Shown: piece by piece, positions 25,301-38,200 of the stretch | Layout of the letters: each line of letters opens with the position of its first letter | How positions within the stretch are numbered: the first letter of the stretch is position 1 | From: Styela clava | Lineage: Eukaryota; Chordata; Ascidiacea; Stolidobranchia; Styelidae | DNA length: 64,000 nucleotides | Direction: 5' to 3' | Assembly: GCF_964204865.1 (NCBI RefSeq) | Contig: NC_135254.1 | Span: 11,661,001 to 11,725,000 of the forward strand | The notes under the pieces: model-generated | Told to the model about the DNA's origin: nothing | The model's database searches: none | The model's input: only the letters and a program-made list of their open reading frames with translations | Translations under genes and position numbers: made by a program

Positions 25301-28300
25301 TGCAAAAAAACATGCAAAATCTGTCAAACTGGAGGTGGCGGTGGAGGAGGAGGAGGTGGTTCGTCCTGTAAGAATATTCTATATTGTTATTGAAGTAATT
25401 AAATTATTCAGGAAAGACTCGTATCATATTCTTTGTATTCAAATATCGGCATTTTTTTAAACTGGATACCGTACATTTATAAAATTTATTATAAATATAT
25501 ATGTCTGTTGACTTAAATTAAACGGAAACAACAATAACATTTTATGATAAATCCTCTGATCTGATCACAAGAAAATAACTTCATTTTTGTTCATATTACA
25601 GCTTGGTCTGCTTGTTCAAAGTCATGCGCAGAAGGCACGAGATACAGAACTCTGAGCAATGGTACCAAACAGTGGGAAGCTTGCAATATAGAGAAGTGTA
25701 ATAAAGTAGCAAGTAAGATGCTTTATTTATTGTTCGTTATACTACTGTGGGTTTATAGTCACAAGTAAGAACAATTTTTCTATCAACTTTTAGGCTTTCT
25801 GGAGCTCATTAACAAAGATTTTAAATATATGGGCTTCTATTGGGGATCACATTCTACATAGATTGTTGACACTTCAGCATGTAGTTTTAATCACGAATTT
25901 GATATTTGAGGATTTGGATGGCGCTATAGTTAGGCAGCGTGTCTTTGACTGTATCGCGAAACCTGGCATTATTTAATTTGAAAAAGAAAAATTAATGCAA
26001 ACAAGAAATCCAATATATGGAGACCATGGTCCAATGACGTACTAACAAAGTAATCTATGCTACTCACACATAGGCATTTTATCGGATCATTCTTATGATA
26101 AAAATACAAATTAGGATAGATCACGGCAGAGATATCGTTTGTCCAGAAGATGTCGGTTTTCTCCATTTTTAAATACTGAAAGTTTAAAAATGAATACTTC
26201 ATTAGTTGTGAAGTGAAGCGGTGTTTACCTAATAGCGAGAATACATTAGCAAAACGGTTCCATTTTTGCCCAGTAGTTGGATTCTAGTTTTTTTTTTACT
26301 TTTGAATGGACTACCAACGTGGACCAAAAAATAAGCAATAGAACCATTATTGACGAGTCGGTCTAGATTTAAGACTGTTCATTTGTACCACATATATGAT
26401 ATCAAAATGTATTCAAAAACTCATGTATTCAGAACAATTACCATATTCAGTATAACACAACTGAAATCTGCAAACCAATCAGGGACCTGAATATAACCTA
26501 GAAGAGTACATATATATGAATGGAATATTTTATTAGACTTACTCAATCGTCTCAATTATATTTGATCATAGCTTGTGGATCTAACCAAAAACAAAGAAAG
26601 GGTATTCCTCATGCTTGTTGTAATGACAACGGAATTTCAACATGCGGTAAAGTTAACATTGTTCAACGTATTTTTGGTGGCGACGACGCAATTCGAAAAG
26701 CATGGCCATGGATGGTAAGCTTAAAATTTAATTACATTCCGAAATGGTGATGCATGAAAAAATTACTTTGCATATTTTCAGGATCTTCGCTATGCCACTT
26801 AGTATTGTAATATATATATATTTAATGCTTAATTTGATATAACTGGATGTGCAAACTGGTTATATATTCAAAATCACCATTTTTCCAAAAATGTGCAAGC
26901 CGCTGTAACGCCGTGGTACTGGCAACTAAATTGGAAAGCGTTATCCCTATTTTTGGGGGCATATCCGATTATTGTAACTAAACTGAAACTCTACCGAACA
27001 AAATGGTTACTGGGTTATTTGACTTATACTTGGAAAAGCAAAAATTTCGAATACATAACAAAAAACTAATAAATAACACTCAAAACTCCTAAAAAGAGTG
27101 TTACAATTACAGTAACTGTTACAATCATGCTTGAAAATCTGTCTGAATGGAAATGTGTCTAAGACTCTAAGCGACTGCTTATATTTCAATTGTTACATAA
27201 CTGGCTTTTTGCTGATGAGCACAGAAACAAATAGTTATGATATAAGAGACAATGTACTGTTTAGTGTGATGCAACTCAATTTGATTGAGACTGTTTTCAA
27301 TATTGACATAAGATGCATTCAATATTTATACTCATTTAAAAATTTCAGATACAACATTGTAAGCACTTGTAATTTTTTGGAAATTCGCTGTCCCATTTCG
27401 TTTGATTTTAAATGCTCATTATGTTTTTTGAACTAAACGACTACTTTTACACTCAGGTTGCTATAAATTCGACTATTAGCAACAGACTGTTTTGTGCAGG
27501 AGTCCTTGTTTCTGATAGATACGTCATTACAGCTGCTCATTGCATGGCGTAAGTAGTTTCATGATAATTTTTCATACTACTCATGATATATGTTTTTATA
27601 TTTCTACATTCAATAGTCAACAATGCATTCATTGTAGCATTTAAATTAGCCTAAATAGGTATTGTTTTTCATAGATATTTCTTTTACGAATTGTGAAGTG
27701 GTTGTTTATACAAAATATTGTCGCCCTGAAGTTATACCTATCAGGGAAGTATTTTTACTTTGTTTTGCAACCATGTCAAATATAATCATGTCAAAGTTAA
27801 ATAAGTGATTCTCAATTTTTTCTTCCTATGTGCCGCGATGTCACAGTACTGACCACATTCTACTGACGAAATCTCTTCAAGGCCTTTCTATAAATACACA
27901 AACCGATTCCAGCGTCAAATTCATAACACGTTATATTAAAATACATCATTCTAGTTAGTAGGTCGAAATAATACATACAATTTTATTGACGTCATTAAGG
28001 TATTAACGCAAATGTATTTATCTGCGTTGATGCTCACCGCAGTTTTTGAACGTCGTTAAAAATTTAATACGACCTAACAAAGCGAAAACATTTACAAAGT
28101 GAGGAAAATACTTTGACATGAAGGTGGTTTTGCTGGTTATATATATAAGTACTCGTAACCAGTGAATCTGACCTATTTATTGATTGCTGTTTAGTGTTTT
28201 AACACTCGATTACTTGAAGTCGTGCAGCGTTTACACAATGATTTAATTATTAGGAATAATTCTAAACTACAATTGCTAGTAAAATATCAGCTACCAAACA

Positions 28301-29939
28301 AATTATTACCTTTTTGACACATTTCATATTCTTATTCTTGGACGTATCAGTAAACACAGTTGACAGAAAGATAAATCCTTCATGCCCTATTATCACTGCA
28401 AAAGTATCATGTTGAAAACTTTAAACAAATTATCTCTTTTGACCTTCTCGAATTTTTACACGACTATCTCACCAAGCACATAATGTTCTATGACATTAGG
28501 GTGGGAAATTAGTCAGCAACCACAAAATTGTCTGTCTGGAGTCTGGACATGATCTAACAAGATATTGGTCAATCTTTTAACAGAGACGTTAGTACAGGCG
28601 AAGAACTTACGACTGATGATGTTCGATTAAATTTCGGAATCCTGCGACTGACTGATTTAGCGACCGCAAGAAATACTGGGCGTGTAGATAAGGTGTTTTA
28701 TCCAAAATTGAACCAAAACAGCGCGAACTCTAAGAAAGTCTTTAATTACCCAGAAAACGATATTGCAATAATACGGGTACGTATTAATTTGACGTATAAT
28801 TGAACCTTTTTGACTTGAAATTAAAGTAATTAATAAGAATGTTTTCGAATATTCAATATAGACAAAAGCTAGAGTTCGACTGTCATCAGCCATACATCCC
28901 ATATGTTTACCTGGTGGCGAAATCACTCCTAAAGACACAACTTGCTACATTGCTGGATGGGGAATAAGTGAGTACGACCGCATTGTTGACTACCATCATC
29001 TAGTATTAATATTTATCAAACCATGACTTAAAATTTATCACCTCGTGATTACCTATAGGTATATGAATTCTTATTAGCGATTTTGAATTGTGAGAACGGA
29101 TGCCAATTAACGCTGAACAAGTGAGGATGAATCATTTGCCCCCTATCCTGGTTTTGCTGAGATATCAGTCAGATTGCTAATCAAGAACATAAACATATAT
29201 CTGATACAGTAAAAAAAAAATTGGTTTACTTGAACTCTCTTTTTCTACACCCCATATCCACAGAACCACTCAAGCTCTTTTTTTAAATGTATTCAGCATC
29301 TAACGCCAATACCGCCACGGAAGTGACACATTTACAAGAAGTTGCCGTTCAAAATATGGATCTTGACATTTGTCGTGTGGAGATGGCAAAGTATAAAAAC
29401 GAGATTCCAGAAGAAGAAGCATACGTACAATCCAGTAACAAGTTACTCTGCGCAGGAAGCCTTCACAAGGGTGCCAATAGCTGTCGGGTAAAATATATTC
29501 CTGCCAATCAGTATCTTTAGGGTAACAAAAGATTTTTTTGCGATCCTTGTTGCAGTTGAAACTAAAAATAAATTCTTCAAGATATTTCAAATTATATATT
29601 CACGATTTTATCGGTTGAAATCTTTTTGATAGCACAATGATAAACATTTTTAGCAATAGGTCCCGCAGATAAACAATCTATATGGCAAAAAGTAATTTGC
29701 TTTGTTTCATTTTTATTTCATTTTTTGATTTTCAGGGAGACAGCGGCGGGGCTATGATGTGTCAAAGATGCGCAAACTGTAATTGGTATTTAGCTGGCAT
29801 TGTATCGATTGGGGTAGTTGACTGTACCATACCAATACCCGCAGCATACACCAAAGTTGTAGATTTTGAAGCCTGGATACGTAGCGTCACTAGCATAAGT
29901 AGGGAATATTATTCATGTTCTAGACAAGTTGGACCTTAG
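22393..29939 (+). CDS. Protease gene 3: secreted (ShKT)x3-TSP1-chymotrypsin-fold serine protease
   Basis: Exons 22393-22450, 23507-23653, 24595-24744, 25227-25367, 25602-25712, 26572-26714, 27457-27548, 28584-28776, 28862-28967, 29297-29487 and 29736-29939 join to 511 codons. Signal peptide MVIKLAVVAVCLFAGVCAQ; three ShKT exons, each ending in its own poly-Gly linker; a TSP1 with only four Cys (WSACSKSCAEG); propeptide Cys; activation site R|IFGG; protease. Triad: His278 in TAAHC, Asp340 in ENDIAI, Ser447 in GDSGGA (the usual Pro198 is Ala). Position 189 is Asn (GANSCR) and position 226 is Ala instead of Gly, which should narrow the S1 pocket. Unlike genes 1-2 it keeps C136 (TTCY) and C201 (MMCQ). 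Poly(A) signal AATAAA at 29987-29992. All ShKT and TSP1 exons are phase 1-1. Confidence 0.92.
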
Positions 29940-31469
29940 ATATGCTCCGGAAATATGATATTGCATAAGGTTGTGATAAACCAGTTAATAAAAGAACTTG
30001 TATATACTGTATATTGGATTTTTTTCTGACGTGTGTTAAGGGAATTTCAGGTTAGTGCAACAAAGTTCATGACACATAACATTTATGAATTAAATAAGAT
30101 TCAAATGGGTTTCAACACTTTTGTATGGGCGGACCAAGCTATACATGCTCTATTTTGTCATGGAAACGATGAGAACAAAAAAGCGAGACGTGTAGATGAT
30201 GTCCAAATATATATAAAAAATACAAAATGCAAATGCGCAAACAGCCAACAGAGTTGGGGGACCTCCACTATAAAAGAGAAGAGAAAAAGTCAAGATGGAA
30301 AGTAAAGCGGATAGGGGGGCTGTCATTGCAACATGAATGTTGGATTACTAGTCTGAAATATTCCTCTATCACAATTCATTACTTACTAATTTCCATTGAG
30401 TTTTTTTTCATCTGAGTAATCGTCGATTAGTCTGCAAATACTTGTTACCTTTAGCTAAATTTTATTATGTTAAAAAAGAAATTGGACTGATTATATATAC
30501 TAATCATTTGATAAAGTCAAGTTTGAATCTCGGATTTTGTCCTTGTGTCGCCAACTTTTGATTACGACTTAGGCCAACAAACCAGGCTAAGATCTTACCG
30601 TGCCAATGAATGCAATCCATGTAAATTCCCTCTGTTTATTAGGCTTAATTTATGATGCGCTAAAAGGAATATTAAAACAAAATACAATTTCAATAATTCA
30701 ATTGAGCTGAGTGTTGTCGAAGTCTCGTAAACGCGCAATATATTTACATACCTTCTTGGAGTTATATATTTCAATTTAAAACTGGTGGTCCTCAGACAAC
30801 TGAATAAATTCTATTTGCAGTCAATAAGATATAGCCGCAATAAATAAAGATATTGTTTTCTAATATATATGTATGTATATATCTTGGAAAGGTAACCTTC
30901 CCACTTCAACACATTAAATTATAATTTTAATTGACAATTTGTCCAGAGACGTTTGATATATTGAAATCATATCATCTGTCACAAATATTGATACGAACTG
31001 AAGGTGCCGTCAATTGATATCCATAATATCCATGTGGTGGCGCATATCAGCCAGAAAAATTTAAAGTAAAATTCGGGAAAACAAAGTGGCGCTGAGTAAT
31101 CCAAAAAATATTAGAGAATTATAGCATTGCCGGTAACACAGCATTAATGACAGAATTTTTTATAACAATAACAATAGCATAAAAACAGCAAGTAGTAAAC
31201 GAACAGACTAATGACATAACAAGATAGCTAAGCTCAAATATGTAGACATGGAAGGCAAAACGGAATGTTTTATCACCAATTCTTCGAAAATCATATTCGG
31301 TAACTTACCAGTACCTTTATCGGGATACCGTGAAGGTACATGGACTGTTGGAGCTTTTCCAGGTCCCGTGACGATGATCCATTCTCCTTGATTCAGTTTG
31401 AAGATTAATTGAGACACCAACTGATCCGAGTGACGTATTTATTACCAGATTTGGCACCACATTCTATAC

Positions 31470-33273
31470 CAGGGCTTCCCAAACTAGGGGCCGCGACCCC
31501 TTCCAGGGCGAAGCGAATTTTAGGGGCCGCAAAGAGAGCACCAATTTTACACAAAGTACTATATCTATTGTACTTTTCCAGACTCTTGATTCGAAATATA
31601 ATTATTAAAAATATTATGAAACAAAATTTCACGATTCCTAATGAACACCACCTCATCATACTGTGTAAATAAGACTATGTCTTCAATTTTATTTCGAAAA
31701 TAACACTAGGGCTTAGTTTGGGGGGGTGTAGAGAATAACGAGATTTTTTATTATGACAAATAGGAATACCGATTTCCATTAATTATAAATAGCACGTCTT
31801 CATTTGAAATATTTGCTACCTATAGATTATTAACCATTTAAAAAGTAGAAAGAGTAGAAATTTTCTGAGTAGGAATTTCTTGCTATCGACTAGGACTCAG
31901 TGGTTCTCGAACTTCATTGTATTGTGACGCCCTCCAAAATTATGCTCAAGTTACGACTACCCGTGAAAATACGTATTGATAACTTTCAATAAAAGACTTT
32001 TTTTGCAATGAGTTTCATATAAAGGAACAAACGAAACATAACGACAGTCAGTGAAATCATATTTAATGGGCGTTGGTGGAAAAGTCTGCTTTATATAAAA
32101 ACGAAATCGCAGAAGGGGTAGGAGCCCGCAACGCTTTTTGAACCAAGAAAAATAATCTTTATCTACAGAAAACCGAATTTTCAGAATGAAACTTTTTTTA
32201 TTGTAACACCATCACACGTAAGATCGATATAATCTTCCCTTTTTTCTGTAAAAGTGGAAAATATGGGTTGTTCGAAAGGTTTTGAGAAAAAGAAGAAATT
32301 TTGAAAGAAATTTTGCGACGTCCTAGCAAAATTAAAACGACGCACTTCCACGGGATTAGGTCAAAAAAAAATTGCGCTATCGACTAAATCTTTTTCAAAG
32401 GGAAGCGCTTATATTAAAACAATTTCTAAAATTCAGGCTTGGTTTCATTTTCGGGGAAACACAGTAGAATCACCGCGCTTGCATAACAATGCATATTCTG
32501 ATCGTAAGACCCGATTTGCGTGTGCTTGCATAACAATGCCGGCTTTAATATTCGTTAAGCTAGCGGTTCCCGAGACGATTTGCTAAGTGCGCCTCGAAAT
32601 ATTTTATTTATTCTAAATGTTTTATTGTTTCTCATTGTTGCAAATGATGTGTATACGAATCAATTTCATTTTACTGTTCTATGTTGTGTACGCTCTGTAA
32701 CGTCGGGTATCCTACATGCTGCAATTTCGTAGGCTGCAGTTTATTCATTTGCTGAACATGAGTGATTTTTTAGCATTTTGAAGAAAAACCAGGCAGAGAT
32801 AAGATAAGTACATATTAACGATGACAAAATTGTGTTTTATCATCAGCTATCGGGCAGCATATTTTTCGTGTAGGTGCGCCATGAGTTTTTTCCAGGATAA
32901 TTTGGCGCCACACAAACCGATGTCTTATGCTAAGTTTGATCAATAAGAGTGGACAATTCCGGACCATGCCGTCGGTGGCCAGACATCGTAATTCGTCATT
33001 TATGCCTGCATAAACAAACATTGAGCCAAGGCTGGACTTGCTGCAAAAAGTATTCGCACCCATTACACTGAATAATTGAGTAACGTTAATCTGAATAAAT
33101 ATGTGCTTGTTTTTGTAATTGAGTAGGCCTACTAAAAGTTGAGAAATAGCTGTGTCAATAAAACATCAAAAATGCATATTTGGAACTGTTCAGCATTATC
33201 AGCGCGAACAAGGGCCGCGGAAAATTTTAATATATTAAAAGGGGCCGCGAGCTTAAAAGTTTGGGAAGACCTG
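31470..33273. mobile_element. hAT-like element, ~1.8 kb, no intact transposase
   Basis: The left end CAGGGCTTCCCAAACTAGGGG and the reverse-complemented right end CAGGTCTTCCCAAACTTTT are matching hAT-type terminal inverted repeats, each followed by a GGGGCCGCG block. Flanking octamers TTCTATAC (31462-31469) and GTTTATAC (33274-33281) agree at 6 of 8 positions. No long frame with transposase or zinc-finger motifs is visible, so the element is non-autonomous or decayed. Confidence 0.7.
31898..32146. mobile_element. Possible small hAT-like element nested in the larger one
   Basis: Starts CAGTGGTTCTCGAACTTC. About 240 bases later GCTTTTTGAACCAAG reads in reverse as TTGGTTCAAAAAGC, a plausible partner terminus. 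The right end is degenerate and no target duplication was found. Confidence 0.3.
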
Positions 33274-33424
33274 GTTTATACCGTTCCCCACAAAAACTTT
33301 TCACCCACATTCGCAAAGCACAGGATTCGACGGCGTTCGTTGAGCACGAGATCCGCTGATATGCGTTCGCGAAACTGCTACGAGGTGCGCACATTTTGGT
33401 GATGGCATTGCTCACAAAATACGA

Positions 33425-33634
33425 ATGCCATGGCACTCACAGAAATATTTGAAATAATTAAAAGTAATAGCCTTCTAGCAAAAAATACAATCTTCAACCA
33501 CTGAAACTCTCAAAGTAATTGATTCTGTAAAATAAAGAGAAAGTCGATTTTTTCATAACGATAGGAAGAAAAACAACAACAACAACAACAACATAATACC
33601 AAAACGATACATAGGTCCACTCCGTGTCCAATAA
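33425..33634 (-). repeat. Dispersed repeat family R, inverted copy
   Basis: The reverse complement reads GGACACGGAGTGGACC, ATCGTTTTGGTATTATG followed by a GTT run, and AGAAGGCTATTACTTTTAATT. It lies in the intergenic region 1.6 kb upstream of gene 4, close to the right end of the hAT-like element. Confidence 0.65.
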
Positions 33635-35244
33635 CTCAAAAATAAGAGCAGAAGTTGAAAAGAATTGGAGTCGTAAAGTATTGGACAAGTTAAACGCGGC
33701 AGCGAGTGTCGGTAACCAAAGTCACTGACTTCTGAAACTCGATTGGTTATGGCATTTGCTATGAAGTCGTAAAATGGACCTGCGTTGATTTGTAAATGAA
33801 ATAATAATATCGGCTGTCTAATTTATTCAGCAAACGAGAAAACTATTTATATATATATATATAGAATAGGGAAAGGTCAAGGTTTGTTTTGAAATTACCA
33901 CGACCGATGTCTGATGTGAAAACATTCAACATTTGCTGCCCGAAGCAATAACTATAAAAATTTGAAACAAGGCAATGCACAGTACCAACATCGGAATTCC
34001 TACAAATAATCTGTTCCATGTGACATATGTAAAACTATGTAGAAGCATAATAAGTTGAAGTATAACGGTCAAATCTAAATTTGCTCCATAAATTGGTATG
34101 GAATTCAGCATTAAAAGCAAAATATATATATATAAAGTTAGGAGTCATTTCTAATAATTGCAGCCTTGATTTGACTCGTGATAAGATGAATTGAGCAAGA
34201 ATAAGGATATATATTTAGTCATTTCGGTCCATAGGGCAACATTTTTCATTCAAGATATCAATTTTAAAAAAATACCGAATATACAGTGTAATGAAATAAA
34301 AACTCGCTATCAACACGGTATCGGTGGAATTGCTCGTTGTGTAAAGATAAGAAACCGTTTTAGTTTTGGGAAAATACCAACTCCGAAGTGAATTTGCCGT
34401 TAAAAATATCCTTTGTTATTAAAAAACTTTGATTCAGTTTGTCGTTACTTTGTTGATTTAACGAATGATTGTGATTGTCACAATAAATATAGCAGTAATA
34501 CTTAGATTCCAAAATAGATATTAGAAGCATGACTTATTGATCAAAATCACACCCGGAGGGCCATGTAATCATGTGATGAAGTAAATTAAAAATCTTTGTG
34601 TACAATGCAATTTGTCAAATTGAAAAGGAAGCAAAGGTAAGCAATGTCACTACATAAGATTTATTTTGCATAGGATTTTCTAGTTAATGTTTGGAAGATC
34701 AGCAAGGACCTTTTTTAAAAGCATGAACTTTGAAACCGTTTATATAGTCATCGATCTGTAAATCTATGATTTTGTTACTTCATATATTCTGGTAGAAGCA
34801 CAGATCTTGAAGTAGATTAAACTAACACACATTCAATCATATACTATAGCTTATAATTCAATGCCTTGACCTCGGAAATATTTGCTCATTACTCACAAAT
34901 CTATATTCCGATAAAAATTCACCCGCGGCAATGGTTTTATGCTATAGAGAAAATACCTTGAAAGTATTAAATCTTAATATTTTAACATAAAATATTCTGT
35001 GTGTTGCTTTGATAATGTTATGCCCTGGTTTATAGTTGAACAGAAAACTCAAGTACTTCTTGGTATGAAGAATTAGTTAGTAGGTTGACCTGCTACCATT
35101 ACGAGGCAAAATATCTTTAGTTTACAAGCAAGACTGATTTAAATTTGAAATAAAATCTAGATAAACTTAGAAGGGAATTTAACATACTCAACTTGACATT
35201 TCAGGAGAATATATATTTTGCATTAAATATAATTAGCTAGAAAA

Positions 35245-38200
35245 ATGGCGTCAGAAAGCAAACGGAATATGAAAGTCTTACTGCAATTTTTCGCCATCAT
35301 ATGTTCTCAAGTTACAGTTCAAAGTTGGTATTTTACCATGTATTTAATTTACTATGTTCAATTTTGATAAACTGATCATTGAATTGGATGATTAATTGCT
35401 GGTAGAGCTCATCCCAATTGTTTGTATAGAAAGTTATACACTTCATATCAATTTCATTTGAAACTAGAAATAACAGCACGGGTATAATCATATAAAGAGA
35501 ATGGTAGATTTCTATTTATTACCAAACCTTGCTTTAACTGTCATTGAAGACTAAAATCTTTTCAGACGTCCAAGCCCTATAGTTTCAATATAATTCGAGT
35601 TCCTCGTTGTTGCTTTTTTAAGATCGGGGCATCGTTGAAACCTATTAAACTCAAAAATGTGATGGATATCTTCTCCTTTTAATCGTACCAATACAACCCA
35701 AATACAAGATTTATCAAAAACAATGGAATCAATTGGAATAGCAGAAATATATACTATGCAAATAATTCAACTTGTGGTTCCGTGTATATCACATAGATCC
35801 TCCTAAAATTGAGATGCAATACTTTTAAATTCATGACTAGGTATCGGACATTAAACGCTGTTTCCCAATGACCACAGCACTAGAAATTAGTTACATAGTG
35901 ATCTGTGTCATTGTGTCGAGTTTTTCAAAATATAGAATAGAAAATAGGCTTAATATACCAATGCAAAAGAACAAAGCATATACTGAATTCATGCACACAT
36001 TTGTATTGTCTTTTTCATTCATTCTATGTGGCAGGTTGCACGGACGGACAACTGTATTGTAGCATGTTGGCATCATACTGTCATGAAGATTTCATGTCTA
36101 CGTGTGACATAACGTGTAATAGATGCGGGCAATCGGGTTAGTTTTATATTCAAACAAATTTTTCCACTTCTCAATCCAGTTGAATCAGACTGAGAGTGGA
36201 TATATCGGTCAGCTTAACTATTTTCTACTCCGGGCAAAAAAGAAGATAAAATTCTTTTTATTTCTTGATATTGGTAACTCAATATCATAGAAAAGTTTAA
36301 AATTCGAACACCATGACAAATCGTTATTATTGGTTAATGTTATTCATACAAAAATACTTTTTTCCAAGTTCTTCACCTCCTACAAACAAATTTTATAAAA
36401 ACAAGCTCCAAAATTTTTTTATTAACAAAATCAAGCCGCTTTGTGTCTTATTGTCTGAATACTTTAGAACAAGCATAAATTTTTTTTAGGCTCTTCCGTC
36501 TCAGGTGGAGGTGCTTGGTCGGTTTGCTCCAAACCATGTGGAATTGGTACGAGATATCGTCAAATATCTTCAACAACAGAATATCAGTCTTGCAATATAC
36601 ACGCGTGCCCAAGCATTAGTGAGTATCGATATCTTACACTATCTTTTTATCTTTGTTTATTGGACACGTAGTGGACATAACGATCGTTTCAAAATTTTGT
36701 TGTTATTGGTATTATTTGTCTCCGTCAACACGTTTTGAAGAAATCGCTTTTCTCTTCGAATACTGGACCAATTGCTTTGAAATTTTTTGTGGTTAAAGAT
36801 AAAAATTTTCTCCAGAAGGCTATTACTTTTTTTTACGCTATGACGTCATCAAAATTATGTGACTCTACGTGTTCATATATTTGAGCATAGCTCTCTTGTT
36901 CTGAATAACATTGATGTTTTATCAATTTTTGCTCATTCCCAATGGTTAATATGCTGAATGTTTCTACTGCAATAAGCTAGTTTTGTTTATTTGCCTGGTA
37001 AATACTTATTAAAATTATTCCACCAACGTATGGTACTATTCTGAAAATTTTTTTTGTGCTTCGACTTTGAATCCTCCGATATATACATTGGCTATTATTT
37101 AAAACTATACTATCGTGATCTGGCGAATACAAAATTTCAGGTTGCCCTGCAACGTACCGTTATGGATATCGAGTCGAGAGAGAGCAACGATATGAGCTTC
37201 CCCATTCTTGTTGCGACGTGGATGACTATGCGACTTGCGGAAAATCATTCTTAACTTCAGGTCAACGCGTAACTGGAGGCAAGGATGCATTACGAAAACA
37301 GTGGCCTTGGCTGGTAACAATTATTTGTAGTTTAAGTTGACTGACTTTCACTGTATTTTCAATACAATGACAAAAGCTCTAATTTTATTCACTCTAAGAT
37401 CTAAAGCAAAGATCGGATAAAAATTCATCATATATATATCAGAAAGTGGGGTGAGCCTGTTTTGGCGATCAAATTATTTCCCAGTGCCCCCGTCCTCGCA
37501 CAAGAGTATAAGATATATTACGAACTTGTAGCGACCAACGAAATTCAGTAAAAAATAATTATTTTTACTTTTCAGGTTGCCATGTTTAACCGCCGTTGGA
37601 CTTTACTTTCTGGTGGTACTCTTATTGGTACGCGATATGTACTGACGGCAACTCACAACTTTTTGTAAGTAACGATGCAGAAATGAATTGGTTACAAGTT
37701 TGTACAAATGACAGGTTTACCTACCACAAATTGGGCTACTGCATTGTCCATAATAACTATTGTACTGTTCAATACATTCATAATTTAGCCAAAATTAAAA
37801 AATCTACGAACCACACTAGTTTACCAGTTGCCCTGTACCTACGTGTTCATATGTTTGTACATTGCTTTCCCGTACTGAATTCCATAGCCGCATTAATATT
37901 TATATCGGTCACAATCTCTTTTTAGTGATGGCGATATGATTCCCTACAAGAAAAGTGACTACACTGTATACTTCGGAATGTTGACATTATCTGATACTTA
38001 CACAAACTCGAAGATTTCTCAACTATTCCATTATTCTGGAACAAACTTCAAATTTCCTTACGATGATATAACGATTGTGAAGGTATGAATTAAGTACATT
38101 TAAGGTAAAATATGTTTCCTTTTCAGTCTATGTATGAAGATTTATTTATTCATTTAGTGTATATAATGCTAAAACGCTAAAGTGTTTTTTAAGTATTATT

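Larger units (their letters stand above)
29940..35244. other. Intergenic region between genes 3 and 4
   Basis: Holds a hAT-like element (31470-33273) that may contain a smaller one, and an inverted copy of repeat family R (33425-33634). A minus-strand frame around 31300-31400 (GEWIIVTGPG...) resembles repeat DNA also seen in reverse near 62600-62700 and is not called a gene. The stretch 33640-35240 shows nothing recognisable apart from AT runs near 33848-33862. Confidence 0.5.

Noticed and set aside
31208-31420. Minus-strand frame with GEWIIVTGPG, resembling an exon
   Set aside because: The underlying DNA has blocks in common with repeat-like sequence near 62600-62700, so it is treated as repeat-derived.
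37596-37925. 109-codon frame overlapping exon 5 of gene 4
   Set aside because: It is out of frame with the protease exon 37576-37664 and runs into the intron.
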